DNA of 64,000 bases. Origin: Bacteroidota bacterium (GTDB lineage Bacteria > Bacteroidota > Bacteroidia > Chitinophagales > Saprospiraceae). Where the stretch lies: the NCBI GenBank assembly GCA_030147525.1, contig JASBVF010000032.1, forward strand, positions 62,001 through 126,000, read 5' to 3'. Shown in pieces: positions 44,461 to 53,293 of this stretch. How positions within the stretch are numbered: the stretch's first letter is position 1; every line of letters begins with the position of its first letter. The notes under the pieces are model-generated. The model was not told the DNA's origin. It searched no databases and saw nothing but the letters and a program-made list of their open reading frames with translations. A program made the position numbers and the translations under genes.

Positions 44461-45402
44461 ATGATTCATCAACTTATCAGCTTTTTTCGTCTTATTCGTT
44501 GGCCGAATCTGCTGATAGTTGCCATCACGCAGTACCTGCTTCAATATCTCGTGCTTGTCCCTGCGCTTGAAAAAGCCGGTCTTTCCCCGATTCTTAGCCC
44601 GGTTCACTTCTTCTTACTCGTCCTCGATACCGCCATCATTGCCGCAGGCGGCTACATCATCAACGACCTCATCGATTACGAAAGTGACCTGCTGAATAAA
44701 CCGGAAAAAGTATTCGTCAACACGGTCATTTCCCGGAAGGCAGCCATCATCATTTACATCATTCTCAACCTTGTCGGGCTGGAAATCGCCTGGTACCTCG
44801 CCAATTTTGTAGGTGAAAAACTGTTGATGCTCATCTACCCTGCTGCCGTTTGCCTGCTGTGGTTGTACTCCCGGCATTTCAAAAAAATGCCGCTGGCTGG
44901 CAATGTTGTCGTAGCAATTTTTTGTGCATTCGTCGCCGGTGTGGTGCTGTTCGCTGAGCGGGAAGCATTCGCCATCATTTCAAAAACACAACCCGAACTC
45001 GCTGCCACCATCAGTTTGTTGTTTGGCGGGTACCTGCTATTCGCATTCCTTTCCACCATGCTGCGGGAAATCGTGAAAGACATGGAAGATGTGGAGGGAG
45101 ACCGGGCCCAGTCTGTTCGCTCGCTGCCCGTCGTTTTCGGTATGCAAACAGCCCGCTATTGGGGTATGGGGTTCGCAGTGCTGCTCGTACTGGCGCTATT
45201 GCTTTTTTCAAAATGGCTCTACGAACATGCGCAGTGGACAGGCCTGGCATTCACGTGGATTGCGATAATTTTGCCCCTTGTTTTCACCTTGTTTTTATTG
45301 AAAAACGCCACTGAAAAAAAAGATTACACCCGGCTGAGCAGCCTGACGAAGTTTATCATGCTCTCCGGTTTGATCCTGTTGTTATTGATATGGAAATTTT
45401 AA
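44461..45402 (+). CDS. UbiA-family prenyltransferase (geranylgeranylglycerol-phosphate type)
   Basis: A 313-residue membrane protein with about eight hydrophobic segments. Both Asp-rich motifs that bind the prenyl diphosphate through Mg are present: NDLIDYESD (68-76) and DMEDVEGD near 205. The sequence around them (GGYIINDLIDYESDLLNKPEK) resembles the digeranylgeranylglyceryl-phosphate synthase-like group found in Bacteroidota, next to KdsC-like and Maf genes as here. Its exact prenyl donor and acceptor are not settled by sequence. Upstream (44290-44460) contains repeated GATATTAGGATATT-like words but no gene. The 3' end overlaps maf by 13 bases. Confidence 0.85.
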   Translation: MIHQLISFFRLIRWPNLLIVAITQYLLQYLVLVPALEKAGLSPILSPVHFFLLVLDTAIIAAGGYIINDLIDYESDLLNKPEKVFVNTVISRKAAIIIYIILNLVGLEIAWYLANFVGEKLLMLIYPAAVCLLWLYSRHFKKMPLAGNVVVAIFCAFVAGVVLFAEREAFAIISKTQPELAATISLLFGGYLLFAFLSTMLREIVKDMEDVEGDRAQSVRSLPVVFGMQTARYWGMGFAVLLVLALLLFSKWLYEHAQWTGLAFTWIAIILPLVFTLFLLKNATEKKDYTRLSSLTKFIMLSGLILLLLIWKF

Positions 45403-45965
45403 AGAAGAAAATCATCCTTGCCTCCAAGTCTCCCCGCCGAAGTCATTTGCTGCGTGAAGCCGGCTTCGATTTTGAAATCAAAACCCTCGATGTGGAAGAA
45501 TCCTACCCGGACGACCTGCCCGCCGACGAGGTGGCGCCTTACCTTGCCGAAAAAAAAGCCATGGCCTGCGCCGGTTATTTATCCAGCGAAGATGAAATCC
45601 TGCTTTCAGCTGACTCGGTCGTCATTCTGGATGATGTCATCTACGGCAAACCCGTTGATTATGAGGATGGTGTGAGAATACTGCGAAATCTGTCCGGAAG
45701 GATTCACCGGGTCATTACCGGTGTTTGTTTGTTGTCGAAAACGAAGAAGCGCATCTTTGCTGACGTAGCACACGTGCATTTCAAACCACTCAGCGACGAG
45801 GAAATACGCTACTATCTCGACCATTACGCACCGTTTGACAAAGCGGGCGCTTACGCTATTCAGGAATGGATTGGCTTGTGTAAAATTGCTAAAATCGAAG
45901 GGACTTACTCCAATATTATGGGCCTGCCCATGGAAAAGGTGTATGAGGAGTTGGAGCGGTTTTGA
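45390..45965 (+). CDS. maf: Maf-family nucleotide pyrophosphatase
   Basis: A 191-residue protein with Maf hallmarks: IILASKSPRRSHLLREAGFDFEI at the N-terminus (SxSPRR core), AEKKAMA, LSADSVVILDDVIYGKP, and the C-terminal APFDKAGAYAIQEWIG with KIEGTYSNIMGLPMEKVY. Maf proteins hydrolyse dTTP, UTP or modified nucleotides to monophosphates. The start overlaps the prenyltransferase gene, so the two are translationally coupled. Confidence 0.95.
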   Translation: MEILKKKIILASKSPRRSHLLREAGFDFEIKTLDVEESYPDDLPADEVAPYLAEKKAMACAGYLSSEDEILLSADSVVILDDVIYGKPVDYEDGVRILRNLSGRIHRVITGVCLLSKTKKRIFADVAHVHFKPLSDEEIRYYLDHYAPFDKAGAYAIQEWIGLCKIAKIEGTYSNIMGLPMEKVYEELERF

Positions 45966-45977
45966 TGGGTTTGGGAA

Positions 45978-46020
45978 ATAGTTTTATGGTTTCGGGATTA
46001 CCCCAAAACCATAAAACTAT
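45978..46020. repeat. Inverted repeat between convergent maf and typA
   Basis: ATAGTTTTATGGTTT (45978-45992) pairs exactly with its complement at 46006-46020, and a GGG/CCC step continues inward after one mismatch. It fills most of the 63-base gap between the two stop codons. Confidence 0.85.
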
Positions 46021-46028
46021 GTATCAGT

Positions 46029-47852
46029 TTACGCCTCTTCCGCTACGATTTCAACGGTAGCTTTGGAAGCCTTCTTCCGGTCGAAATCTTTCAGGAAGAT
46101 TTTGCGGAGGCGAATACTCTTGGGAGTTACCTCCACGTATTCATCGTCCATGATGTATTCCAGTGCTTCTTCCAGTGTGAACTTCTTCGGTGGAATCAGT
46201 TTCACTTTTTCATCGGCACCTGAAGAACGCATATTGGTAAGCTTCTTCGTCTTGGTCAGGTTCACCGTCAGATCGCCCGGACGGGTGTTTTCACCAACCA
46301 ACTGGCCTTCGTAGATTTCTTCGTTCGCTTCCACGAAGAAGTGCCCCCTGTCCTGCAGGTTGTAGATAGAGTAAGGAATGGCCTTACCTGTTTCCATGGC
46401 AAGAAGAGAACCGTTTTGACGCTTGGGCAGATCGCCTTTGTGCGGTTGGAACTCGATGAAACGGTGCGTCATGATGGCTTCACCGGCAGTTGCGGTAAGC
46501 AAGTTGCCACGCAGACCGATGATACCCCGTGACGGGATTTCAAAACGCAACACAACACGGTCGCCTTTTGGCTCCATGGAGTTCATGATACCTTTCCGGC
46601 GTGTTACCATGTCGATAGCCGTACCTGAGTTAACTTCCGGTACGTCGATGGTCAACTCTTCCACCGGTTCACTGAGCACGCCGTCAATTCTTTTCAGGAT
46701 AACCTGCGGCTGTCCGATTTGAAGCTCGTAACCTTCCCGGCGCATGGTTTCGATCAGGATGGACAGGTGAAGAACACCCCGTCCAAAGACTCTCCATGCA
46801 TCCGTTGTATTCGTATCCTGCACCCGGAGGGCGAGGTTTTTTTCCAATTCTTTCTCCAAGCGCTCCCGGATGTGGCGTGAGGTCACAAATTTACCTTCCT
46901 GGCCGAAAAACGGAGAGTCGTTGATGGTGAACAACATACTCATCGTTGGTTCGTCGATGGAAATGGTTGGGAGTGCCACGGGGTTTTCAACATCGGCAAC
47001 AGTATCGCCAATCTCGAAGCCTTCAATACCCTGAATAGCGCAAATGTCGCCGGCCTGCACTTCATCGACTTTCACTTTGGCCAAACCTTCGAATAGGTAC
47101 AGCCCCCGTATTGTCTGACGGGAAATAGTACCGTCACGCTTGATGAGCGCCACCTGCTGATTCGCCTTCAGGGAGCCACGGTAAAGCCTGCCGATGGCGA
47201 TACGGCCAATGTAGTTGGAATAGTCCAGTGAGGTAACCAGCATTTGCGTAGCACCATCGCCGACTTTTGGTTCCGGAATATATTCCAGGATAGCATCCAG
47301 CAGCGGCGTGATGTTATCGGTGGGTTTGCGCCAGTCATTGTTCATCCAGCCTTGCTTGGCCGAACCGAAGATGGTAGGAAAATCGAGCTGATCTTCGTTG
47401 GCACCGAGGTTGAACATCAGGTCAAAAACACCGTCCTGAACGATTTCAGGGGTGCAGTTTTCCTTGTCCACTTTATTGATAACGACGATGGGCTTGAGGC
47501 CCAGTTCGAGTGCTTTTTGCAAAACGAAGCGGGTCTGAGGCATGGGGCCTTCGAAAGCATCGACGAGCAACAACACGCCGTCGGCCATGTTGAGAACCCG
47601 CTCCACTTCACCGCCGAAGTCGGCGTGACCCGGTGTATCGATCACATTGATTTTTACGCCTTTGTACCAAAAGGCAGCGTTCTTTGCCAGAATCGTAATA
47701 CCCCGCTCCCGCTCGAGGTCGTTGTTGTCCATGATAAGTTCGCCGGGAGCTTCGTGTTCGCCGAAGAGGCGGCCTGCGTGGAGCATTTTATCAACCAGGG
47801 TTGTTTTGCCGTGGTCAACGTGGGCGATAATGGCTATGTTTCTAAGTTGCAT
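46029..47852 (-). CDS. typA: Translational GTPase TypA/BipA
   Basis: A 607-residue protein of the usual BipA length. GTPase motifs are AHVDHGKTTLVDKML (P-loop), the switch I region ERERGITILAKNA, DTPGHADF and NKVD. Domain II, domain III and the BipA-specific C-terminal domain follow (RGIIGLRGNLLTATAGEAIMTHRF, NTRPGDLTVNLTKTKKLTNMRSSG). It associates with ribosomes and helps 50S assembly at low temperature. The promoter lies 187 bases upstream. Confidence 0.97.
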   Translation of the reverse strand: MQLRNIAIIAHVDHGKTTLVDKMLHAGRLFGEHEAPGELIMDNNDLERERGITILAKNAAFWYKGVKINVIDTPGHADFGGEVERVLNMADGVLLLVDAFEGPMPQTRFVLQKALELGLKPIVVINKVDKENCTPEIVQDGVFDLMFNLGANEDQLDFPTIFGSAKQGWMNNDWRKPTDNITPLLDAILEYIPEPKVGDGATQMLVTSLDYSNYIGRIAIGRLYRGSLKANQQVALIKRDGTISRQTIRGLYLFEGLAKVKVDEVQAGDICAIQGIEGFEIGDTVADVENPVALPTISIDEPTMSMLFTINDSPFFGQEGKFVTSRHIRERLEKELEKNLALRVQDTNTTDAWRVFGRGVLHLSILIETMRREGYELQIGQPQVILKRIDGVLSEPVEELTIDVPEVNSGTAIDMVTRRKGIMNSMEPKGDRVVLRFEIPSRGIIGLRGNLLTATAGEAIMTHRFIEFQPHKGDLPKRQNGSLLAMETGKAIPYSIYNLQDRGHFFVEANEEIYEGQLVGENTRPGDLTVNLTKTKKLTNMRSSGADEKVKLIPPKKFTLEEALEYIMDDEYVEVTPKSIRLRKIFLKDFDRKKASKATVEIVAEEA

Positions 47853-48038
47853 AAAAAGTTTTATAAATCACAGGGAATTAGTTGTGCCTCAGGTTGAAAT
47901 AACTGAAAGACAAAGAATTTGGCCAGGCTGTTTTACAATTGCTTAGCAATCAAAAAGTTACCCCAACAAAATCCTGTAGCCATCCTACATTTCAATTTCC
48001 CGGAACCACTACTCCATGTGGTTTTTCAAAAAGAGGCG

Positions 48039-48069
48039 CAAAGGTAGTGAGAAAACCATCCATGTGCAA
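48039..48069 (-). promoter_or_regulatory. Complete Bacteroidota-type promoter for typA
   Basis: On the minus strand TTG (48067-48069), a 20-base spacer and TACCTTTG (48039-48046) followed by CGCC. It is the same 12-mer as at rpsO and leaves a leader of about 185 bases before the typA ATG. Confidence 0.7.
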
Positions 48070-48170
48070 TGGATGAAAAATAATATTTTGTTAAGCCATT
48101 ATTAAATTGCCGGTTCCCAAATTTTCAGGAAGGAAGTAAAAAAAAATGCCCCGATAGTAAGCTATGTTTC

Positions 48171-48178
48171 TAATTTTG
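48171..48178 (+). promoter_or_regulatory. TAnnTTTG promoter element for pulA
   Basis: TAATTTTG lies 29 bases before the ATG at 48208. Together with the typA promoter it explains the 47853-48207 gap. Confidence 0.5.
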
Positions 48179-48207
48179 CCTTTTAAAAAACTGAATCCTT
48201 GCTCAAT

Positions 48208-50232
48208 ATGAAATTCCTTTTCTTTTTTATTTCCTCCATTTTGCTATCCATGACGACCCTTGCTCAGAAAAATTTGAAGTTCGTTGAAAAATTTGGCGAC
48301 GTGTCATTCGACAACTATCCTGTTTACACCAAGGATGATCTCGGGCTTACCTTTTCAAAAAAGAAGCTCACTTTTAAAATTTGGTCGCCCCCGGCCAAAA
48401 AAGCCCGCATCCACATTTACGACAACGGAATCAGTGGCGTACCGGAGAAAACAAAAGAATTGAAAAAAGGAAAAGACGGCCTCTGGTCCATTAAATTGAG
48501 CCGCAAGCTGGAAGGTAAATTCTACACTTTTCAAATCCTTTACGATAGTATCTGGCTGGCCGAAACTCCCGACCCCTACGCCAAGGCCACAGGCGCCAAT
48601 GGCAACCGGGCCATGATCCTCGATGTCAGTGCCACGAACCCCGAAGGATGGGAAAACGACCAGCGGCCTTCGTTAAAAAGTTTCAGCGACATTATTCTCT
48701 ACGAACTGCATCTGCGTGACATTTCCGTGTATCCCAATTCCGGCATCGAGCACAAAGGCAAATACCTCGGCCTGGCTGAAACCGGAACAAAAACCTCCAC
48801 GGGCCTCAGCACCGGCCTCGATCACATCAAGGAACTTGGCGTTACGCACGTCCACATTCTGCCGGCCTTTGACCATCGTTCCATCGACGAGGAAAAACCT
48901 TTGGACAACCAATACAACTGGGGTTACGATCCGAAAAATTACAACGTCCCGGAAGGCAGCTATTCCACCGATCCTTACGACGGCGCAGTCCGCATCCGGG
49001 AGTTCAAACAGATGGTGAAATCACTTCATGACAATGGCCTGCGGGTCGTCATGGATGTGGTCTACAACCACACGGGCGGCGCCGTCGAAGAAAACCCGCT
49101 GTACCTGCTGGCCCCAAATTATTTCTACCGGATGGGCGACTCACCGAACTATGAGTTTACCAACGGCTCAGGCTGTGGCAACGAAACCGCTTCCGAGCGC
49201 CCGATGATGCGCAAATTCATGGTGGAGTCCATGGCGTATTGGGCTAAAGAATACCACATTGATGGCTTCCGGGTGGATCTGATGGGTCTGCACGATATCG
49301 AAACGATGAATGCAGTTGCTGCCGAGCTCCGCAAAATCGATCCAACCATTTTCATCTACGGCGAAGGCTGGACTGCCGGGGATACACCGCTGAGCGAACA
49401 ACAAAGAGCCGTAAAAACCAACACGCTCAAACTGGACGGCATTGCAGTTTTCAGCGACGAATTCAGAGATGGAGTGAAGGGCCACGTTTTTCAACCCAAC
49501 AACAAAGGTTTTATCAACGGCGAGCAAAAACTGAAGGAAAGTGTCAAATTCGGAATCGTCGGCGCCGTAAGCCATCCGCAGGTCGATAACAAACAAGTCA
49601 ATTATTCGAAATATCCCTGGGCAAAAACGCCTACCCAGTGCATTAACTACGTCTCCTGCCACGACAACCACACCCTTTGGGATCGTCTGAAAAACTCCTG
49701 CGCAGGCAGCACTGAACAGGAAATGCTGGAAATGAACAAACTCGCCCAGACCATTGTGCTTACTTCCCAGGGCGTGCCGTTCCTTCACGCAGGTGAAGAG
49801 TTTATCCGGACGAAATTTGGCGTGGAAAACTCTTTCGAAGCTCCCGACCACATCAACATGATCAACTGGGACAACAAAGCGCAATACGCCGACGTCCTTA
49901 CCTATTACCAGGACCTGATCAAACTTCGCAAGGCTCATCCCGCTTTCCGCATGAGTACGCAGGAGGATATTGCTAAACATCTTGAGTTCCTGGATGTTCC
50001 TCACGACAACATGATCGTTTACCAACTGAAAGACCATGCAAACGGCGACAGTTGGAAACGCATCGTGCTGATTTTTAACGGAAATAAAGTAGGCAAGCAG
50101 GTTGAAATTCCGCAGGGTAACTGGAACATCATTTGCCAGAACGGCCGCATCGCTCACGAAGGAATGGGCATGATAACCGGCAATAAAGCGAATGTCTTAC
50201 CCTATTCCGCCTGCATTCTGGCAGAATGGTAG
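48208..50232 (+). CDS. pulA: Type I pullulanase
   Basis: A 674-residue secreted GH13 enzyme (signal MKFLFFFISSILLSMTTLAQ). A CBM48-type domain lies at about 40-125, and then the barrel carries the type I pullulanase signature YNWGYDPKNY. Catalytic residues are Asp357 (GFRVDLMG, nucleophile), Glu386 (IYGEGW, acid/base) and Asp486 (SCHDNH). It hydrolyses alpha-1,6 branches in pullulan, glycogen or starch limit dextrins. It probably sits in the periplasm. The ATG at 48208 is preferred over a TTG three codons upstream. bshB1 follows 36 bases later, apparently unrelated in function. Confidence 0.95.
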   Translation: MKFLFFFISSILLSMTTLAQKNLKFVEKFGDVSFDNYPVYTKDDLGLTFSKKKLTFKIWSPPAKKARIHIYDNGISGVPEKTKELKKGKDGLWSIKLSRKLEGKFYTFQILYDSIWLAETPDPYAKATGANGNRAMILDVSATNPEGWENDQRPSLKSFSDIILYELHLRDISVYPNSGIEHKGKYLGLAETGTKTSTGLSTGLDHIKELGVTHVHILPAFDHRSIDEEKPLDNQYNWGYDPKNYNVPEGSYSTDPYDGAVRIREFKQMVKSLHDNGLRVVMDVVYNHTGGAVEENPLYLLAPNYFYRMGDSPNYEFTNGSGCGNETASERPMMRKFMVESMAYWAKEYHIDGFRVDLMGLHDIETMNAVAAELRKIDPTIFIYGEGWTAGDTPLSEQQRAVKTNTLKLDGIAVFSDEFRDGVKGHVFQPNNKGFINGEQKLKESVKFGIVGAVSHPQVDNKQVNYSKYPWAKTPTQCINYVSCHDNHTLWDRLKNSCAGSTEQEMLEMNKLAQTIVLTSQGVPFLHAGEEFIRTKFGVENSFEAPDHINMINWDNKAQYADVLTYYQDLIKLRKAHPAFRMSTQEDIAKHLEFLDVPHDNMIVYQLKDHANGDSWKRIVLIFNGNKVGKQVEIPQGNWNIICQNGRIAHEGMGMITGNKANVLPYSACILAEW

Positions 50233-50268
50233 CCTTAAACCTGACTTATTTTTTATTTAAAATAACGT

Positions 50269-51000
50269 ATGAAAATTGACATCCTCGCCATTGGCGTACA
50301 CCCCGACGACGTGGAACTTAGCTGCAGCGGAACTTTATTACGACACATCGACCAGGGAAAAACCGTGGGCCTGCTCGACCTTACCCGTGGCGAATTGGGC
50401 ACCCGTGGCACCGCTGATCTCAGAGACAAGGAAGCGGCAGCATCCGCAAAAAAAATGGGCGCCCTGTTTCGGAAAAACCTGGAAATGGCCGACGGAATGT
50501 TTCAATATTCGGAAGAAAATATCCTGAAAATCATCCGCATCCTTCGCTGGTGCCAGCCTGAAATCGTTCTCGCCAACGCACCCGACGACCGCCACCCCGA
50601 TCATGGCAGAGCTGCAAAACTGACTGCAGACGCCTGTTTTTATGCCGGTTTGGTGAAAATCGTCACTCGGGATGACGAAGGCAGAACGCAGGAAAAATGG
50701 CGACCGAAAGCCGTTTACCACTACATTCAGGACAAAGATCTGGTGCCGGATTTTGTAGTGGACATCACGCCGTACATCGATCGGAAAATGGAACTGGTGC
50801 AGACTTTTGAGTCGCAGTTTTACCAGCCGGGAGATAATAAATACGAGAAGGAATTGAGCACGCCGATTTCCGGCAAAGATTTCATGGATTTTCTCCGATC
50901 TAAAAACCGCTCTTTTGGCCGGCCCATCAGCGCTGAGTTCGCTGAAGGATTTATTGCGGCGAGGACCATCGGCGTGAATGATCTTTTTGATCTGAAGTGA
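50269..51000 (+). CDS. bshB1: Bacillithiol biosynthesis deacetylase BshB1
   Basis: A 243-residue PIG-L family zinc deacetylase. The zinc motif is GVHPDDVELSCSGT near the N-terminus, and the second His region is NAPDDRHPDHGRAAKLT. The blocks LDLTRGELGTRGT and VDITPYIDRKMELVQTFESQ are characteristic of BshB1. It removes the acetyl group from GlcNAc-malate, the second step in bacillithiol synthesis. Other bsh genes are not in the window. Confidence 0.95.
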   Translation: MKIDILAIGVHPDDVELSCSGTLLRHIDQGKTVGLLDLTRGELGTRGTADLRDKEAAASAKKMGALFRKNLEMADGMFQYSEENILKIIRILRWCQPEIVLANAPDDRHPDHGRAAKLTADACFYAGLVKIVTRDDEGRTQEKWRPKAVYHYIQDKDLVPDFVVDITPYIDRKMELVQTFESQFYQPGDNKYEKELSTPISGKDFMDFLRSKNRSFGRPISAEFAEGFIAARTIGVNDLFDLK

Positions 51001-51005
51001 AGCGG

Positions 51006-51362
51006 TCAGTAGCCTAATTCAAGGTTTGAGTAGAATCGCTTTTGTTCCAGCCAGTCCACGTATTGAACCGTGCCCAACCGGAATTTGACTGGGATGTGAG
51101 CCGACTGTTCCATCCTCACCTCCAACCTGCAAAAAAGCGCTTGCGAATGCTGAAAATACCTTGCCGGAAGGTTGACATGCGACAACTGAAAAAGTCGGTA
51201 ATCTGCAACAGGGTCAGGAAGTAAATCAGATCTCCAGGAAGGAGTTAGAGCCTGCACGGACAGAGGTTCGAACACGCCGGGACTGTACCGCAATCCAGCC
51301 TGCTGGCTAAAAGCCAGCGTTGTGAAACATGCAAAGATGATAGCAGAAACTAAGGTTTTCAT
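51006..51362 (-). CDS. Small secreted protein, conserved but uncharacterised
   Basis: A 118-residue protein with a signal peptide (MKTLVSAIIFACFTTLAFSQ). The mature part has LPDPVADYRLFQLSHVNLPARYF and then the block FCRLEVRMEQSAHIPVKFRLGTVQYVDWLE. The last is a pattern I associate with a short family widespread in Bacteroidota and without known function. The start at 51362 is set by the signal peptide. It follows the 49-residue membrane protein by 21 bases. Confidence 0.6.
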   Translation of the reverse strand: MKTLVSAIIFACFTTLAFSQQAGLRYSPGVFEPLSVQALTPSWRSDLLPDPVADYRLFQLSHVNLPARYFQHSQALFCRLEVRMEQSAHIPVKFRLGTVQYVDWLEQKRFYSNLELGY

Positions 51363-51383
51363 GGTTTGAGTTTTAAAAACCAA

Positions 51384-51533
51384 TTACTCAACAGCACACC
51401 TGCCCGCCCACAAAAAAATACCGATCCAAACCAGTCCTTTGATCAGAAAAAAAAGGAAACCTGCAACTCCTACCCTTTTCAGCCAGCGAGTGAATTTAGT
51501 TTTACCTGCCTGCGAATTTTCAATTTGCTCCAT
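51384..51533 (-). CDS. 49-residue single-pass membrane protein
   Basis: A very small protein: a basic N-terminal part (MEQIENSQAGKTKFTRWLKRVG) followed by one membrane helix (VAGFLFFLIKGLVWIGIFLWAG) and a short tail. Its start lies 4 bases after the stop of the acyl-CoA carboxylase gene on the same strand, so it is probably cotranslated with it. Function not recognised. Confidence 0.6.
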   Translation of the reverse strand: MEQIENSQAGKTKFTRWLKRVGVAGFLFFLIKGLVWIGIFLWAGRCAVE

Positions 51534-51537
51534 TGAA

Positions 51538-53163
51538 TTAAGTTTGAATAACACCAACGTTAAACCGCTCAATCGGAGAATGGTTTGCCATTTCTATCCC
51601 GGTGGAAATCCACTGGCGGGTTTCAAGCGGGTCGATAATCGCATCTACCCAGAGCCGGGCAGCTGCGTAATAGGGTGAAGTGGTCCGGTCGTAGTGGTTT
51701 TGAATCTGATCTAACAGCTTTTTTTCGTCGGAGGCTGCAATTTCCTGCCCCTTGGCTTTGAGCGAAGCCACCTGAATTTGCAACAGCGTTTTTGCAGCCT
51801 GCGAACCACCCATCACAGCGATTTTGGCCGTTGGCCATGCAACGATCAGGCGGGGGTCATAAGCTTTTCCGCACATGGCATAGTTACCGGCGCCGTAGGA
51901 ATTTCCGACAACAATCGTAAACTTCGGCACCGTGGAGTTGGCGACTGCATTCACCATTTTTGCACCGTCCTTGATGATACCGCCATGCTCGGAACGGCTG
52001 CCTACCATGAAACCGGTGACGTCATGCAGGAATACGAGCGGTATTTTTTTCTGGTTGCAATTCATAATGAAACGGGCCGCTTTGTCCGCTGAATCAGAGT
52101 AAATCACCCCGCCGAACTGCATCTCGCCCTTCGCTGATTTGGTCACGACACGGTTGTTTGCCACAATACCAACGGACCATCCGTCAATTCTGGCATAAGC
52201 GCAGATGATGGTTTTACCAAAATCTTTTTTGTAATAGGTGAGTTCCGAGTCATCCACCAGTCGTTTCAAAACTTCCGTCATGTCGTAAGGGCGGGTCGCC
52301 TCGTAAGGAATGAGCTGGTAAATTTCCTCCGGTTTTTCTTTGGGCGGAGCAGGTTTTTCACGGTTAAAACCGGCTTTGTCAAAATCGCCCAGCTTATCCA
52401 TCAGCCCCCGGATGGTGTCAAGGCATTCCTGGTCGTCTTTGACTTTGTAATCACAAATTCCGGAAATTTCCGTCTGCGTTGTCGCTCCGCCAAGCGTTTC
52501 CTGGTCCACATCCTCTCCGATGGCCGCCTTTACGAGATAAGGCCCGGCCAGGAAAATACTCCCTGACCCTTCCACAATGAGCGACTCGTCGGACATGATA
52601 GGCAGGTAGGCGCCCCCGGCTACGCAGCTCCCCATGATGGCGGCAATCTGCGGAATACCGGCCGCCGACATTTGCGCATTGTTTCTGAAAATGCGGCCGA
52701 AGTGTTCTTTGTCAGGGAAAATTTCATCCTGCATCGGCAGATAAACGCCGGCACTGTCCACCAGGTAAATGATCGGAAGCCGGTTCTCCATGGCGATTTC
52801 CTGCGCCCGGAGGTTTTTCTTTCCGGTGATTGGGAACCATGCACCAGCTTTCACCGTGGCATCGTTGGCAACGATGATGCAAAGCCGTCCGCTCACATAT
52901 CCCAGCGCTACAATCACGCCGGCTGCCGGACATCCGCCATGTTCCTCATACATTTCAAAACCTGCAAAAGCGCCGACTTCCAGCCATTCCGTATCTTTAT
53001 CCACCAGGTAGTTCACCCGCTCCCGGGCCGTAAGCTTTCCCCGTGCATGGAGTTTTTCGATTTTTTTAGTGCCGCCTCCCAGCCGGATTTTTATCATCCG
53101 GTGTTTCATTTTTGAAATGAGGAGCTTCATGGTATCCTCATTCTTGTTTTTTTCAATATCCAT
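51538..53163 (-). CDS. Acyl-CoA carboxylase beta (carboxyltransferase) subunit
   Basis: A 541-residue carboxyltransferase with the two crotonase-like halves of propionyl-/methylcrotonyl-CoA carboxylase beta chains. Blocks seen include KLTARERVNYLVDKDTEWLE, PIIYLVDSAGVYLPMQDEIFPD, AAIMGSCVAGGAYLPIMSDE (oxyanion loop), FLHDVTGFMVGSRSE, VVGNSYGAGNYAMCGKAYDP and a C-terminal DAIIDPLETRQWISTGIEMA. It transfers carboxyl from biotin to an acyl-CoA. The PMQDEIFPD-type loop resembles methylcrotonyl-CoA carboxylase, but substrate is not certain. The biotin carboxylase partner is not in the window. Confidence 0.93.
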   Translation of the reverse strand: MDIEKNKNEDTMKLLISKMKHRMIKIRLGGGTKKIEKLHARGKLTARERVNYLVDKDTEWLEVGAFAGFEMYEEHGGCPAAGVIVALGYVSGRLCIIVANDATVKAGAWFPITGKKNLRAQEIAMENRLPIIYLVDSAGVYLPMQDEIFPDKEHFGRIFRNNAQMSAAGIPQIAAIMGSCVAGGAYLPIMSDESLIVEGSGSIFLAGPYLVKAAIGEDVDQETLGGATTQTEISGICDYKVKDDQECLDTIRGLMDKLGDFDKAGFNREKPAPPKEKPEEIYQLIPYEATRPYDMTEVLKRLVDDSELTYYKKDFGKTIICAYARIDGWSVGIVANNRVVTKSAKGEMQFGGVIYSDSADKAARFIMNCNQKKIPLVFLHDVTGFMVGSRSEHGGIIKDGAKMVNAVANSTVPKFTIVVGNSYGAGNYAMCGKAYDPRLIVAWPTAKIAVMGGSQAAKTLLQIQVASLKAKGQEIAASDEKKLLDQIQNHYDRTTSPYYAAARLWVDAIIDPLETRQWISTGIEMANHSPIERFNVGVIQT

Positions 53164-53236
53164 AAGGTTAGGTTGGATGTTTCAGATTGAAAGCAAAATT
53201 GCAGTCGTAAAGAAAGCAAACCCGTTGAGAACGAAC

Positions 53237-53279
53237 AAAAAAAAGACCCGGCAGCGTCGTTTACCGGGTCTTTTTTTTT
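53237..53279 (-). terminator. Terminator of the HtrA-like protease gene
   Basis: AAAAAGACCCGG pairs with CCGGGTCTTTTT around a 12-base loop, with A runs on one side and T runs on the other. It lies 15 bases past the protease stop and would act on either strand. Confidence 0.9.
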
Positions 53280-53293
53280 AAAATATGTCGGAT

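Noticed and set aside
49168-50157. 329-codon open frame on the minus strand opposite pulA
   Set aside because: pulA is unmistakable in the other strand with all catalytic residues; the antisense frame shows no domain.
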